In this document: positions 1-8,732 of the stretch, piece by piece | Position numbering within the stretch: position 1 is the first letter of the stretch | Layout of the letters: every line of letters starts with the position of its first letter | Assembly (NCBI GenBank): GCA_012521185.1 | Contig: JAAYMV010000004.1 | Coordinates: 1-49,916 of the forward strand | Direction of reading: 5' to 3' | Length of the DNA stretch: 49,916 nucleotides | Source of the DNA: Bacillota bacterium | Lineage (GTDB): Bacteria > Bacillota > Limnochordia > Darwinibacteriales > DTU012 | Notes under the pieces: model-generated | The model's database searches: none | What the model saw: only the letters and a program-made list of their open reading frames with translations | Told to the model about the DNA's origin: nothing | Made by a program: the position numbers and the translations under genes

Positions 1-1283
1 ATATTAGCAGCAATAGTGTCAGAAAAGAGAAACGTTTCTTGAAAGACAATCGCGATTTGTTGCCGCAGGCTATTATACTCTAAATCCTTCACATTAATCC
101 CATCAACAAACACTTCACCTTCTGTTACATCATAAAAACGAGCCATTAAGCTGATTAGAGTTGACTTACCGGAACCAGTATCACCCATAATAGCTGTTGT
201 AGTTCCAGGACGAAGATGAAGATTAATGTTTTTCAATACATCCTCATTTCCATATTTAAAAGAGACATTTTTAAACTCAACTTCACCACGGCAGTTATCT
301 AACTTTATGGCCTCTGCTTTATTGGTGATAACAATATCCTCATCTAACAATTGGAAAATCTTTTCTAAAGAAGCTTTAGCATTTTCCCACTGATTAACTA
401 AGTTATTTGCATTAGTAATTGGACCAGCTAACAGCGCCATATATCCGTTGAAAGCTACCAAAGCACCAATCGTTAAATCGCCTTGGATTACCAAATATCC
501 GCCTAATAAGAGAATAATAACCATTGCCATTCCATTTATTAATCTAGCTACTGGTATAAATACAGAACGAATATCGGCAGCTTCAATATTCTGATTGGTA
601 TAAGCGGCAGTAATATCTTTAAAAAGTTCAATTTCATAATCTTCTCGGCCAAAAGCTTTTACTACCCTAATCCCGGTAATATTTTCCTGAACATAAGAAG
701 ATAAATCTTCAAAAGCTTGTCGGATACCACGGTAAACTGGTTGTAATCTACGCGACATTGTCCGGGTACTTAAATATATAAAAGGCACAATGACTACTAA
801 AGCCAATGTTAGTTTACCACTTAACATCACCATTACGGTAACTGTAGTAATTATTGAAAAAACACCTTCAATAACCTGAACATAGCCAGTATTTAGCAGT
901 TGACGAACAGCTTGTAAATCTCCCACCATCCGATTCATTAGTAAACCTGTTCGCGTTTGGTCGTAGAATTGAAAAGATTGGGCTTGTAATTTAGAATACA
1001 GCTGGCTACGAAAATCATATAACACACCTTGCGAAGTATATTCAAAAATATACGACTTACCATACCGCATTAAGGCGTTTATTAATGTAGCAGCTAACAA
1101 AGCAACTACTAATGGAGCAAGCTGTTCAAACTGGCGGCCAATCAGTACATCGTCAACAATGCTTTTAGTAATATAAGGTACATATAACCCAGCTAAAATT
1201 ACACCGAAAGCTAGGATTAACCCAAGAACATTCAACTTCCAAAAACGCTTGGAGTAACCTAGCAGCCGTTTAAAATCATGCAT
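1..1283 (-). CDS. ABC exporter, membrane + ATPase half-transporter (3' end cut by window edge)
   Basis: Translating the minus strand from ATG at 1283 (SD AAGGAG 8 nt upstream) gives a continuous frame running off the window, about 427 residues. It begins MHDFKRLLGYSKRFWKLNVL, followed by a hydrophobic ABC-exporter membrane domain containing the typical FYDQTRTGLLMNRM coupling segment. The ATPase domain then shows Walker A GDTGSGKST (about 154-181) and a Q-loop VFQETFLFSDTI (about 20-55). The LSGGQ signature and Walker B lie outside. The architecture is that of MsbA/LmrA/YheI-type type-IV exporters, which act as homo- or heterodimers in the cytoplasmic membrane. The substrate cannot be deduced. 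It starts only 12 nt after the stop of the LacI-family gene, so the two are probably co-transcribed. A partner half-transporter may follow outside the window. Confidence 0.93.
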   Translation of the reverse strand, partial: MHDFKRLLGYSKRFWKLNVLGLILAFGVILAGLYVPYITKSIVDDVLIGRQFEQLAPLVVALLAATLINALMRYGKSYIFEYTSQGVLYDFRSQLYSKLQAQSFQFYDQTRTGLLMNRMVGDLQAVRQLLNTGYVQVIEGVFSIITTVTVMVMLSGKLTLALVVIVPFIYLSTRTMSRRLQPVYRGIRQAFEDLSSYVQENITGIRVVKAFGREDYEIELFKDITAAYTNQNIEAADIRSVFIPVARLINGMAMVIILLLGGYLVIQGDLTIGALVAFNGYMALLAGPITNANNLVNQWENAKASLEKIFQLLDEDIVITNKAEAIKLDNCRGEVEFKNVSFKYGNEDVLKNINLHLRPGTTTAIMGDTGSGKSTLISLMARFYDVTEGEVFVDGINVKDLEYNSLRQQIAIVFQETFLFSDTIAAN

Positions 1284-1295
1284 TTATATAGCTCC

Positions 1296-2285
1296 TTATT
1301 CTATAGTTCTAACTGAATCTCGTTCCACAAGAAAACCATCAATATAGGTAGTACAACTAGGATTGTGTTCTGCCATAATATGGTTTAAAAGGGTATTTAC
1401 TGCAACCTCACAGGCAAACTCAATGTTCAGATCAAAGGTTGTCAATGCCGGAATAGCAATTTGTGCCATATCGGTATTCCCACTACCGATTACTGAAACA
1501 TCATCCGGAACCGATAAACCATGTTCATGCAGATATTTAATCAAACGAAAGGCCAAATGATCTGAACGGCAAATAAAGGCAGTCGGCAAGTCATTCGCTT
1601 TAACTAATTCATCAAGTCGATCGGCTAGTTCTTCTTTCGTCGGAATTATATACCGTTCATATAAAGGCACTTGATAATCATCTAAAGCCCGGCACATACC
1701 GAGAAAACGTTGATTATATTTACCTTCCGAACCAACCATCCCGATTTTTCGATGGCCTTTCTTGATTAAGTACTCTGCCGCCTGATAGCCTATGCGGTTA
1801 AAATTGTAATAAACGTGATCGCAGACCACTTTATCTGATATGCCATTAAAAACTAAGACACTAGTCACTACCGAGTTAATAAATGAAACATATTCTGGAT
1901 CAAACTTCCCTAATAAAATTACTCCGTTGATATCCTTATTACGCTCCAGGTTATAAGGCAACACTAGATCCTTTTGCTTGTCTGGTTCTATAAACTCAAC
2001 TGTAAATTCCGCACCACTTTTTTTAATATGATTTTCGATTCCTTGCACCATATAACTAAAGTTACTATTGTCAGCAACATAACGTCGTTTAATTAAAACT
2101 AGAACGTTAATCTTCTCGTTACATTTACGTTTTTTATAACCTAATTCTTTAGCCTTAGCTACGATCTTTTTTCGTAATTCGTCACTAACTCCAGGCTGAT
2201 TAGATAAGGCACGACTAACAGAAATTGCAGAAACATTGAGTTCTTTAGCAATGCTACTAATCGTAACTTTCTTTTTCTTTCCCAT
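1296..2285 (-). CDS. LacI-family transcriptional regulator
   Basis: A 329-residue protein of standard LacI/GalR length. Residues 7-52 form the helix-turn-helix and hinge (VTISSIAKELNVSAISVSRA, then QPGVSDELRKKI and AKELGY). The rest is a periplasmic-binding-protein-like sensor, with GVILLGKF, GYQAAEYLIKKGHRKIGMVG, PTAFICRSDHLAFRLIKYL and PDDVSVIGSGNTDMAQI. This family binds CpG-centred palindromes and releases them, or tightens on them, when a sugar or nucleoside is bound. The ligand here is unknown. The upstream region 2305-2404 holds a good promoter with operator-like repeats, which suggests autoregulation. The following gene is an ABC exporter rather than the sugar importer or catabolic gene usually found beside such regulators. 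SD GGGAGGTAGGTC precedes the ATG. Confidence 0.95.
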   Translation of the reverse strand: MGKKKKVTISSIAKELNVSAISVSRALSNQPGVSDELRKKIVAKAKELGYKKRKCNEKINVLVLIKRRYVADNSNFSYMVQGIENHIKKSGAEFTVEFIEPDKQKDLVLPYNLERNKDINGVILLGKFDPEYVSFINSVVTSVLVFNGISDKVVCDHVYYNFNRIGYQAAEYLIKKGHRKIGMVGSEGKYNQRFLGMCRALDDYQVPLYERYIIPTKEELADRLDELVKANDLPTAFICRSDHLAFRLIKYLHEHGLSVPDDVSVIGSGNTDMAQIAIPALTTFDLNIEFACEVAVNTLLNHIMAEHNPSCTTYIDGFLVERDSVRTIE

Positions 2286-2308
2286 GACCTACCTCCCATC
2301 TATTTGAA

Positions 2309-2340
2309 TTATTCTACGTTACATTATATGTTATTCTACG
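2309..2340. repeat. paired direct repeats TTATTCTACG flanking the -10 box
   Basis: The 10-mer TTATTCTACG occurs at 2309-2318 and 2331-2340, 22 bp (two helical turns) apart, on either side of the -10 box of the LacI-family promoter. Each contains a TACG half-site resembling one arm of a LacI-type operator. This is a plausible autorepression site; binding is inferred. Confidence 0.5.
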
Positions 2341-2351
2341 AACAATTACAA
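2323..2351 (-). promoter_or_regulatory. sigma-A-type promoter of the LacI-family gene
   Basis: On the minus strand, -35 TTGTAA (2351..2346), a 17-bp spacer and -10 TATAAT (2328..2323). It lies 38 nt upstream of the regulator's start codon and downstream of the aroF terminator. Confidence 0.7.
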
Positions 2352-2388
2352 CCCCATTTAATGAACTTATTTACGTTAACACTTTAAT

Positions 2389-2404
2389 GTTTTAACGTTA
2401 AAAC
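2389..2404. promoter_or_regulatory. perfect 16-bp CpG-centred palindrome, LacI-type operator candidate
   Basis: GTTTTAACGTTAAAAC is a perfect inverted repeat centred on CG, the arrangement used by LacI/GalR-family operators. A degenerate copy, TTTACGTTAA, lies about 22 bp away at 2370-2379. Both are upstream of the -35 box of the adjacent LacI-family gene. Confidence 0.5.
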
Positions 2405-2424
2405 ATCCGAAGTTTTATCGCAAG

Positions 2425-2450
2425 AAAAAAGCCTACTTGACGTAGGCTTT
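2425..2450 (-). terminator. rho-independent terminator after aroF
   Basis: On the minus strand, the stem GCCTAC/GTAGGC with a 5-nt loop is followed by six T. It begins right at the aroF stop codon. Confidence 0.85.
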
Positions 2451-3478
2451 TAGACTAACTCTGCCAGTTGATATATTAAGCGTTCTGTATCTTCCCAACC
2501 TAAACAAGGATCGGTAATAGACTGACCGTAAACACAACCATTTTCCGGCTGATTGCCTTCTACAATAAAACTTTCAATCATTAATCCTTTAATCATATGC
2601 CTTAATAAATCAGACTGACGCCGATTATGCATAATTTCTCTGGCTATCCTTGGCTGTTGTTCATACTTTTTACCAGAATTAGCATGGTTAGTATCTATAA
2701 TAATTGCTGGATTCAACAATGACATGCTCAAGTATTTCTCGGATAAAAACATTACATCCTCATAATGATAATTAGGAATATTTTCTCCATGTCGATTGGT
2801 TCGTCCCCGTAAAATTGCGTGGACTAAAGGATTTCCTTCTGTACTGACCTCCCAGCCATTATAAGTGAATACATGACCAAGTTGACCTGCTTTAATTCCA
2901 TTCAACATTACTGAAAAGTCACCACTAGTTGGATTTTTCATTCCCACTGGCACTGATACTCCACTGACAGTCATCCGATGTTGCTGGTTCTCAACTGAGC
3001 GAGCTCCTACTGCTACATAACTCAATAAATCAGCTAAATAAGCATAATTTTCCGGATAAAGCATTTCATCAGCCGCAGTTAAACCTGATTCTTGAATAGC
3101 TTTTAAATGCATCTGCCTTAACATCTTAACGCCTTTTACCATATCAGGCTTTTGCATAGGATCTGGTTGGTGAGCCATTCCTTTGTAACCTTCGCCCGTA
3201 GTCCTCGGTTTATTGGTATAAATTCTAGGAATCAAAACTAAACGATCCGCAACTTTTTCTTGAAGTTCTCCTAGGCGACTAACATAATCATAAATCGCAT
3301 TATCCTGGTGAGCAGAACATGGTCCTACAATAACTACGAATTTATCGGATTCTCCAGTTAAAATCTGACGAATCAGCTGATCTCTTTCTTCCTTAATCCT
3401 CCGACTCTGCTCATCAATCGGCAGCATATCAATTATTTCTTCTGGGCTCGGCATTTTGTTCAAATACTTGAAACTCAT
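2450..3478 (-). CDS. aroF: 3-deoxy-7-phosphoheptulonate synthase, class I (AroF/G/H type)
   Basis: This enzyme condenses phosphoenolpyruvate and erythrose 4-phosphate into DAHP, the first committed step of aromatic amino acid synthesis. The 342 residues match the enterobacterial AroF/AroG/AroH length. Recognisable motifs are VVIVGPCSAHQD (PEP/metal), PRIYTNKPRTTGEGYKG, GARSVENQQHR, GMKNPTSGD, AIIIDTNHANSGKK and GQSITDPCLGW. The N-terminal extension (1-45) is of the kind used for feedback inhibition by an aromatic amino acid in this subtype, but which one cannot be read from sequence. Many Firmicutes use the shorter type I-beta enzyme instead, so the long subtype is mildly distinctive. It is monocistronic, with its own promoter and terminator, and divergent from argB. 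Confidence 0.96.
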   Translation of the reverse strand: MSFKYLNKMPSPEEIIDMLPIDEQSRRIKEERDQLIRQILTGESDKFVVIVGPCSAHQDNAIYDYVSRLGELQEKVADRLVLIPRIYTNKPRTTGEGYKGMAHQPDPMQKPDMVKGVKMLRQMHLKAIQESGLTAADEMLYPENYAYLADLLSYVAVGARSVENQQHRMTVSGVSVPVGMKNPTSGDFSVMLNGIKAGQLGHVFTYNGWEVSTEGNPLVHAILRGRTNRHGENIPNYHYEDVMFLSEKYLSMSLLNPAIIIDTNHANSGKKYEQQPRIAREIMHNRRQSDLLRHMIKGLMIESFIVEGNQPENGCVYGQSITDPCLGWEDTERLIYQLAELV

Positions 3479-3520
3479 ATTATCACCTTTTCCTATTTTC
3501 TCAGCTAAACTATTTTAGAA

Positions 3521-3549
3521 ATTATACTAGACAAACCCGAAAAAATCAA
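3521..3549 (-). promoter_or_regulatory. sigma-A-type promoter of aroF
   Basis: Minus strand -35 TTGATT (3549..3544), 17-bp spacer and -10 TATAAT (3526..3521), 42 nt upstream of the aroF ATG. I see no attenuator or T-box in the short leader. Confidence 0.65.
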
Positions 3550-3607
3550 GTATTATTGAATAAATAAACAGATATATTGTATTAAAATAAATGATTGAGG
3601 TGACAAA

Positions 3608-4471
3608 GTGAACTCATTAATTAATAAAGCAAACATTTTAGTAGAAGCACTCCCATATATTCAACGTTTAAGCGGAAAGACAATTGTTATTAAATATGGC
3701 GGTAACGCCATGATTGATCCTAAATTAAGTTATGCCATAATGCAAGATTTGACCTTATTAAAGTATGTGGGAGTTAATCCAATTCTAGTTCACGGCGGCG
3801 GACCAGAAATCAATCGGATGCTGAAAGCATTAAAAATTGAATCCCAGTTCCACAACGGCTTAAGAATCACAGATGCTGCTACAATCGATGTAGTAGAAAT
3901 GGTACTAGCTGGAAAAGTAAATAAAGAAATCGTGACTCAATTAAATCAAGTTGGTGGTAAAGCAATCGGATTATCAGGCAAGGATGGTAATCTAATTGAA
4001 GCTAAAAAAAAGATTTCTACTGATGGGGTAGATCTTGGTTATGTAGGCGAAATCACTAATATAAATTGTAAAGTACTAGAACTACTAGCCAAAGACGAAT
4101 ATATTCCAGTAGTCGCGCCAATTGGGGTCGGTAAAGATGGACAGACTTATAACATCAATGCGGATACAGTAGCTGGCGAAATTGCTGCTGCTCTGCAAGC
4201 AGAAAAGCTAATCTTTTTAACGGACACAGATGGAGTACGTAGCGATCCAGATGATCAGACTTCCGTTATTTCAGTATTGTCCGTGGCAGAAATTGATCAA
4301 TTAATTGAAACAGGCGTAATTTGCGGCGGTATGATCCCTAAAGTCCAAGGCTGTATTCATGCTATTAAACAAGGTGTCAAAGCCACTCACATTATCAATG
4401 GCACAATTATGCATCCGTTACTCTTAGAAATCTTTACCGATAAAGGTATCGGTACGATGGTAGTTCCATAA
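3608..4471 (+). CDS. argB: acetylglutamate kinase
   Basis: ArgB phosphorylates N-acetylglutamate, the second step of arginine synthesis. The 287 residues include the amino acid kinase signatures VIKYGGNAM (about 27-35), [54 protein letters not shown] and [10 protein letters not shown]. The ring-forming N-terminal helix (about 1-20) that accompanies arginine feedback in hexameric ArgB is present, so arginine sensitivity is likely. GTG at 3608 is chosen because GAGGTGA sits 5 nt upstream. No other arg gene is adjacent; argB stands alone between the divergent aroF and the convergent fhs. Confidence 0.96.
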   Translation: MNSLINKANILVEALPYIQRLSGKTIVIKYGGNAMIDPKLSYAIMQDLTLLKYVGVNPILVHGGGPEINRMLKALKIESQFHNGLRITDAATIDVVEMVLAGKVNKEIVTQLNQVGGKAIGLSGKDGNLIEAKKKISTDGVDLGYVGEITNINCKVLELLAKDEYIPVVAPIGVGKDGQTYNINADTVAGEIAAALQAEKLIFLTDTDGVRSDPDDQTSVISVLSVAEIDQLIETGVICGGMIPKVQGCIHAIKQGVKATHIINGTIMHPLLLEIFTDKGIGTMVVP

Positions 4472-4502
4472 AAAATCCCTAGGTTTAATCCTAGGGATTT
4501 TT
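4471..4502. terminator. bidirectional terminator between argB and fhs
   Basis: A 13-bp perfect inverted repeat, AAAAATCCCTAGG / CCTAGGGATTTTT, with a 6-nt loop. A or T tracts on both sides allow it to serve both convergent genes. Confidence 0.9.
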
Positions 4503-4503
4503 G

Positions 4504-6177
4504 TTAAAACAGACCTGTTATTCTACCTTGAGCGTCAACATCAATTAACTCTGCAGCTGGTTTTTTCGGTAATCCTGGCATAGTCATAATCTCGCCAGTT
4601 AAGGCTACCACAAAGCCAGCTCCTGCTGATATTCTGACATTTCTAACGGTAATTTTAAAGCCGGAAGGACGACCCAGTTTTTTCGGATCATCTGAAAAAG
4701 AGTATTGAGTTTTAGCCATACATACCGGCAAATTACTAAATCCTAATCGCTGATAACGTTTTAAAGCACGCATTGCTTCGCTAGTGAATTCTACATCATC
4801 TGCCCCATATATATTAACAGCAATTTCTTTTATTTTTTCTGGTAAGCTTAGTTGATCAGCGTAAGTAAAGCTAAAATTGTTCTCCTCTTCGTCGATTACT
4901 CGCAGAACTTCCTTGGCTAAATCCTGACCGCCTAACCCGCCTTTAGCCCATACTTCGGACAAGCAAACATTAACACCTAACTTTTGACATTCTTTTTCAA
5001 CTAAAGCTAATTCTTGGTCTGTATCACTTGGGAACCGATTAATGGCAACCACTGCCGGCAGTCGAAAATGTTCTTTTATATTTTCAATATGCTTGATTAA
5101 GTTAGGCATACCTCTCACTAAAGCCTCTAAATTTTCTTCAGCTAAATCTTCTAATCTAGCTCCTCCATGAAGTTTAAGCGCTCGTACAGTAGCTACAATT
5201 ACTACTGCTGCTGGTTTTAAACCGGCTAACCGACATTTAATATTTAAAAACTTTTCAGCACCTAAATCAGCACCAAAGCCTGCCTCTGTCACCACATAAT
5301 CAGCTAGGCTAAGGGCCATTTTGGTAGCCATAATGCTGTTACAACCATGGGCAATGTTAGCAAATGGACCACCATGAACAAAAGCTGGAGTTCCTTCTAA
5401 TGTTTGCACCAAATTTGGTTTTAAAGCATCTTTTAAAATTGCAGCCATAGCACCTTCAGCTTTTAAATCTCCTGCTGTAATCGGCTTTCTCTCATAAGAA
5501 TATCCAACAATAATACGTCGTAAACGTTGCTTTAAATCATCCAAATCATTAGCTAAACATAAAATTGCCATTATTTCAGAAGCTACTGTAATATCAAAGC
5601 CATCTTCCCGCGGCACTCCATTGCTGCGACCACCCAATCCATCTATGACAAACCGCAACTGCCGGTCATTCATATCCAAGGCACGTTTCCAAGTAATTTG
5701 TCGTTGGTCTATGCCTAGTTCATTGCCTTGATGAATATGGTTATCAATTAAAGCAGCTAACAAATTATTGGCTGCTGTAATAGCATGCATATCGCCAGTA
5801 AAATGTAGGTTAATATCTTCCATAGGAACTACTTGAGCGTAACCTCCACCTGCTGCCCCACCTTTAATACCAAAAACAGGACCCATAGATGGTTCTCGCA
5901 AAGCAATCGCAACCTTTTTACCTAAGCTATGTAAAGCGTCACCTAAACCAACACTAGTAGTAGTTTTCCCTTCACCAGCTGGTGTTGGATTAATAGCCGT
6001 TACTAAAATTAACTTCCCTTGTGGCTCTAAATTCTGCTCCGTTAACATATTATAGTTAATCTTAGCCTTATATTCACCATACTGTTCAATGTACTGTTGG
6101 TCAATTCCTAACTTAGCTGCAATCTCGTTAATTGGTAACAATTTTGCTTCTTGGGCAATTTTCAAATCGCTTTTCAT
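4504..6177 (-). CDS. fhs: formate-tetrahydrofolate ligase
   Basis: This ATP-dependent enzyme makes 10-formyl-THF from formate and THF, feeding purine and formyl-Met synthesis and, in acetogens, the methyl branch of the Wood-Ljungdahl pathway. The 557-residue length matches the family. The P-loop [18 protein letters not shown] is at about 65-82. Other conserved blocks are [41 protein letters not shown] and [14 protein letters not shown], with a C-terminal [12 protein letters not shown]. The SD ACGGAGGGAC precedes the ATG. It starts 21 nt after the CPBP-like membrane protein gene and is probably co-transcribed with it. No other Wood-Ljungdahl gene is visible here, so an acetogenic role is only a possibility. 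Confidence 0.97.
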   Translation of the reverse strand: MKSDLKIAQEAKLLPINEIAAKLGIDQQYIEQYGEYKAKINYNMLTEQNLEPQGKLILVTAINPTPAGEGKTTTSVGLGDALHSLGKKVAIALREPSMGPVFGIKGGAAGGGYAQVVPMEDINLHFTGDMHAITAANNLLAALIDNHIHQGNELGIDQRQITWKRALDMNDRQLRFVIDGLGGRSNGVPREDGFDITVASEIMAILCLANDLDDLKQRLRRIIVGYSYERKPITAGDLKAEGAMAAILKDALKPNLVQTLEGTPAFVHGGPFANIAHGCNSIMATKMALSLADYVVTEAGFGADLGAEKFLNIKCRLAGLKPAAVVIVATVRALKLHGGARLEDLAEENLEALVRGMPNLIKHIENIKEHFRLPAVVAINRFPSDTDQELALVEKECQKLGVNVCLSEVWAKGGLGGQDLAKEVLRVIDEEENNFSFTYADQLSLPEKIKEIAVNIYGADDVEFTSEAMRALKRYQRLGFSNLPVCMAKTQYSFSDDPKKLGRPSGFKITVRNVRISAGAGFVVALTGEIMTMPGLPKKPAAELIDVDAQGRITGLF

Positions 6178-6198
6178 TAACAGTCCCTCCGTACAGCA

Positions 6199-7011
6199 TT
6201 AATTATTAGAATTAAACTGTGGCTTTTTAAAAATCAAATCTTTCCCACAAAAGATTACTAAAAGCAGAGCGAAATTTACCAATATAATTGCGGTAATATG
6301 TTGATAATCCTGAAGGGCTTTGCTCAACTGAATAGCTGGTGAAATAGTTTGACCAATAGTCAGATAGAGAGTATTAAAAATAACACCATAAAATAGGCTA
6401 CCAGTTGAGTTATAGAACCAGGTTAAAATTATTGCTAAAGCAATCATTTCAAGAAACATCCATGCTATACTCTGATAAATTCCAAAAACCCCTTCGATAT
6501 ACAAGGTTGGTACTTGCCATAATCCCCAAGCAAGCCCAACAAATAAACTAGCAACTAACGCTGAATACTTATTTTGCAATTGAGGAAGAAAATATCCTTG
6601 CCAAGCAAGAGCACTACTTAACACTCCAAATAAAAACAAGTTAAGAATCAAAGTTGGAATCGTTAGTAACCACCGACCCATACTAATTGCTGAAAAACTA
6701 ATCCCCTGAGTATAACTAATAATAATGACTGTAATTAATAAAAAAACGCAAGGCAAAGCAATACTAGCAATCAACCACTTAGGTTGTCTTTCCAAATCAA
6801 TAAGTTTTTTCAATAAGGCTTTTACTTCCCCGATCCCCGAAGTATGCCATTGAACTAGTAGAGCAGCTATTCCTGGGCCGAAACTAGCTAAAATATATAA
6901 TGCCAGCATTAAAGGATTAGCCAATGGCTCTGCTGAGTTAATTACCGGCCAATAAAGGAACCATGAAAAAACAATTGCCAAAACAAGAAATAGTGTTGTT
7001 GACTTAGTCAT
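6199..7011 (-). CDS. CPBP/CAAX-protease-like membrane protein lacking catalytic residues
   Basis: A 270-residue protein with about eight hydrophobic segments. Its fold cues match the CPBP (Abi) intramembrane protease family: LFLFGVLSSALAWQGYFLPQLQ (about 125-146), ASLFVGLAWGLWQVP (154-168) and STGSLFYGVIFNTLYL (202-217). Active members have EExxxR in the first block and His in the second and third. Here these are S132-S133...Q138, Q166 and N213, so all signature residues are replaced. The substitutions sit in an otherwise well conserved frame, so this is unlikely to be a sequencing error. I infer a non-proteolytic membrane role. It probably forms an operon with the downstream fhs gene (21-nt gap). 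SD GAAGGAAGG precedes the ATG. Confidence 0.8.
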   Translation of the reverse strand: MTKSTTLFLVLAIVFSWFLYWPVINSAEPLANPLMLALYILASFGPGIAALLVQWHTSGIGEVKALLKKLIDLERQPKWLIASIALPCVFLLITVIIISYTQGISFSAISMGRWLLTIPTLILNLFLFGVLSSALAWQGYFLPQLQNKYSALVASLFVGLAWGLWQVPTLYIEGVFGIYQSIAWMFLEMIALAIILTWFYNSTGSLFYGVIFNTLYLTIGQTISPAIQLSKALQDYQHITAIILVNFALLLVIFCGKDLIFKKPQFNSNN

Positions 7012-7090
7012 TTAATTACCTTCCTTCATCAGTCTTTCTTACTAATTCCCTACCTCACGCTTATCTTCCTTCATATTCCAAAAATTATTG

Positions 7091-7131
7091 CAAAAAAAGA
7101 AAGTCACTTAGGCTAAGCCTAAATGACTTTC
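7091..7131 (-). terminator. terminator of the beta-barrel-like gene
   Basis: Minus-strand hairpin with a 15-bp stem (GAAAGTCATTTAGGC paired with GCCTAAGTGACTTTC, one mismatch) and a 3-nt loop, followed by seven T. Confidence 0.9.
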
Positions 7132-7151
7132 TAGATTCGAACTACTAGATC

Positions 7152-8732
7152 CTATAGAGGAATACCTACAGCAAAACGGAATCCGTCGAATTTGCTGTTG
7201 TCATAGTGACGGAAGTCTTTATAGCGATCATTTAGCTTTTGTTGATGTACATGCTCAGTAGATGTACCAAAGTCTACAGAGCTGTTATACTCTAATCTAA
7301 ACTTGATGCCGTTTGGAGCATCATATTTAGCTAATAGAGCATATTTGAATGGATCTTCGATTAAATCTTTATCGCTTGGCATATCATAGAAGAAGTATGC
7401 GCCAAGACCGATGTTTTTAGCTTTTAATACGTCTACGGAAGAATCTAAGCCTAAACCAACAATTGTGTGCTTACGACTTTCTTCTACGTAGTTGCTATCC
7501 AAATCGAAGTTAACCATACCAGTGGCTGTAAAGTAGTTTACAACAGGTACTGGTAAGTCGTATTTAGCTCTGAACTTCAAGCTATAGTCTAAACGATTAG
7601 CTTCAGGATCATAAAATTCACGAACTTCAGGATCAGTCTCTTCATCTGGGAACATAACAGAAACTTGTTGCCATAAGTTGAAGTTTAGTACAGTTGTGTC
7701 AAGGTCGACAGTAACTTTGTCATCTAAGTCACCGCGTCTAGCGGGGTTAGTTGTATCATAGTCAACTTTTAGTTCGTTTTCTACGATACCAAAGTCATAC
7801 CAAACAGTTGCACCAACGTTAACGCTGTTATCGCGGTTGTAGATAGTTTGAATTGGTTTTAAGTCGCTAACATATCTGTGTCGATCATTTGTAGCATCTA
7901 ATCCGCCAACAATTGCTAATGGTAATTCGACAATGTCTTTACCATTGGACTTAAATTTAATACCTTCGATGTCATTACTATTTCTATGACCAGCTCTTAA
8001 ACTTAAGAGACCAGGTACAGCGTCATAGTTAGCAGTTACTTCATATAAATAGTTTTCTGATTCTGAGTAGCCAGCATATAAGCCTTTTACTACTAAACCA
8101 GGAATAACTTCTAATTCACCTTGTACACTGTAGTTGTGATAATAAGTATGTTCGCCGTCTTCATTTCTGTACATGCGAACTAAAGCTGTTTCAAGATCGA
8201 TTTCCCAAACTTTACCTTTAACGCCTAATAAAACGTCGCGAGCAATTGGTTCGAATGGAGAACCAGCTGGTTTCCAAATTGGTTTATCTAGTCCAGCATG
8301 TTTAGCCCAAATATAAGCAAAGTCGAAGTCTAAGTTTACTAAACCAAGATCTAAGTTCATTGGATAAACTCTTAAACCGATTAATCTACTGCTGCCATGG
8401 AACTTAGCAACATATGGAGAATAGTTAACGTCTAAGTCAGAACCGATAATTGTTGTTAAGCTTTGTCCACCTTCTACATATGGACCAACAACGTTTTTAT
8501 TTAAGCGTTTTTCTATCATTATTTTTTCTCTAATTTTTAAGTAAGGTTGTAATTGGCCAGTAGTTTCGTCGTCTAATGTTTTAGTCCAAACAAAACCCCA
8601 ACCGCCTTTGTTGTCGTCGCCTTCTTCACCATAGTTAATGTCAGCTTCTTTGTGATCAGCTGCTAAAGCGAAGCTGCTAAATGCTACTAATAGCAAAGTA
8701 ACAAGAGCTGCTACTTTAAAGAATCTCTTCAT
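7152..8732 (-). CDS. secreted beta-barrel-like (porin-like) protein
   Basis: This 526-residue protein begins with a clear signal peptide (MKRFFKVAALVTLLLVAFSS, ending FALAADH, cleavage probably after ALA). The mature part is rich in alternating polar/hydrophobic strands, Tyr, Asp and Asn, for example LVNLDFDFAYIWAKHAG, WEIDLETALVRMYRNE and LVVKGLYAGYSESENYLYEV, ending KFDGFRFAVGIPL. The pattern of many amphipathic strands separated by short turns is what outer-membrane porins look like. There is no SLH domain, unlike OmpM-type proteins of Negativicutes. If correct, it implies a diderm cell. The family is not one I recognise by name. It is monocistronic, preceded by an unusually long structured leader and closed by a strong terminator. 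SD AAAGGAG precedes the ATG. An S-layer or other surface protein is the alternative. Confidence 0.72.
   Translation of the reverse strand: MKRFFKVAALVTLLLVAFSSFALAADHKEADINYGEEGDDNKGGWGFVWTKTLDDETTGQLQPYLKIREKIMIEKRLNKNVVGPYVEGGQSLTTIIGSDLDVNYSPYVAKFHGSSRLIGLRVYPMNLDLGLVNLDFDFAYIWAKHAGLDKPIWKPAGSPFEPIARDVLLGVKGKVWEIDLETALVRMYRNEDGEHTYYHNYSVQGELEVIPGLVVKGLYAGYSESENYLYEVTANYDAVPGLLSLRAGHRNSNDIEGIKFKSNGKDIVELPLAIVGGLDATNDRHRYVSDLKPIQTIYNRDNSVNVGATVWYDFGIVENELKVDYDTTNPARRGDLDDKVTVDLDTTVLNFNLWQQVSVMFPDEETDPEVREFYDPEANRLDYSLKFRAKYDLPVPVVNYFTATGMVNFDLDSNYVEESRKHTIVGLGLDSSVDVLKAKNIGLGAYFFYDMPSDKDLIEDPFKYALLAKYDAPNGIKFRLEYNSSVDFGTSTEHVHQQKLNDRYKDFRHYDNSKFDGFRFAVGIPL

Noticed and set aside
6199-7011. 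Active CAAX protease annotation
   Set aside because: All three catalytic motif positions are substituted, so a protease activity call would be wrong.
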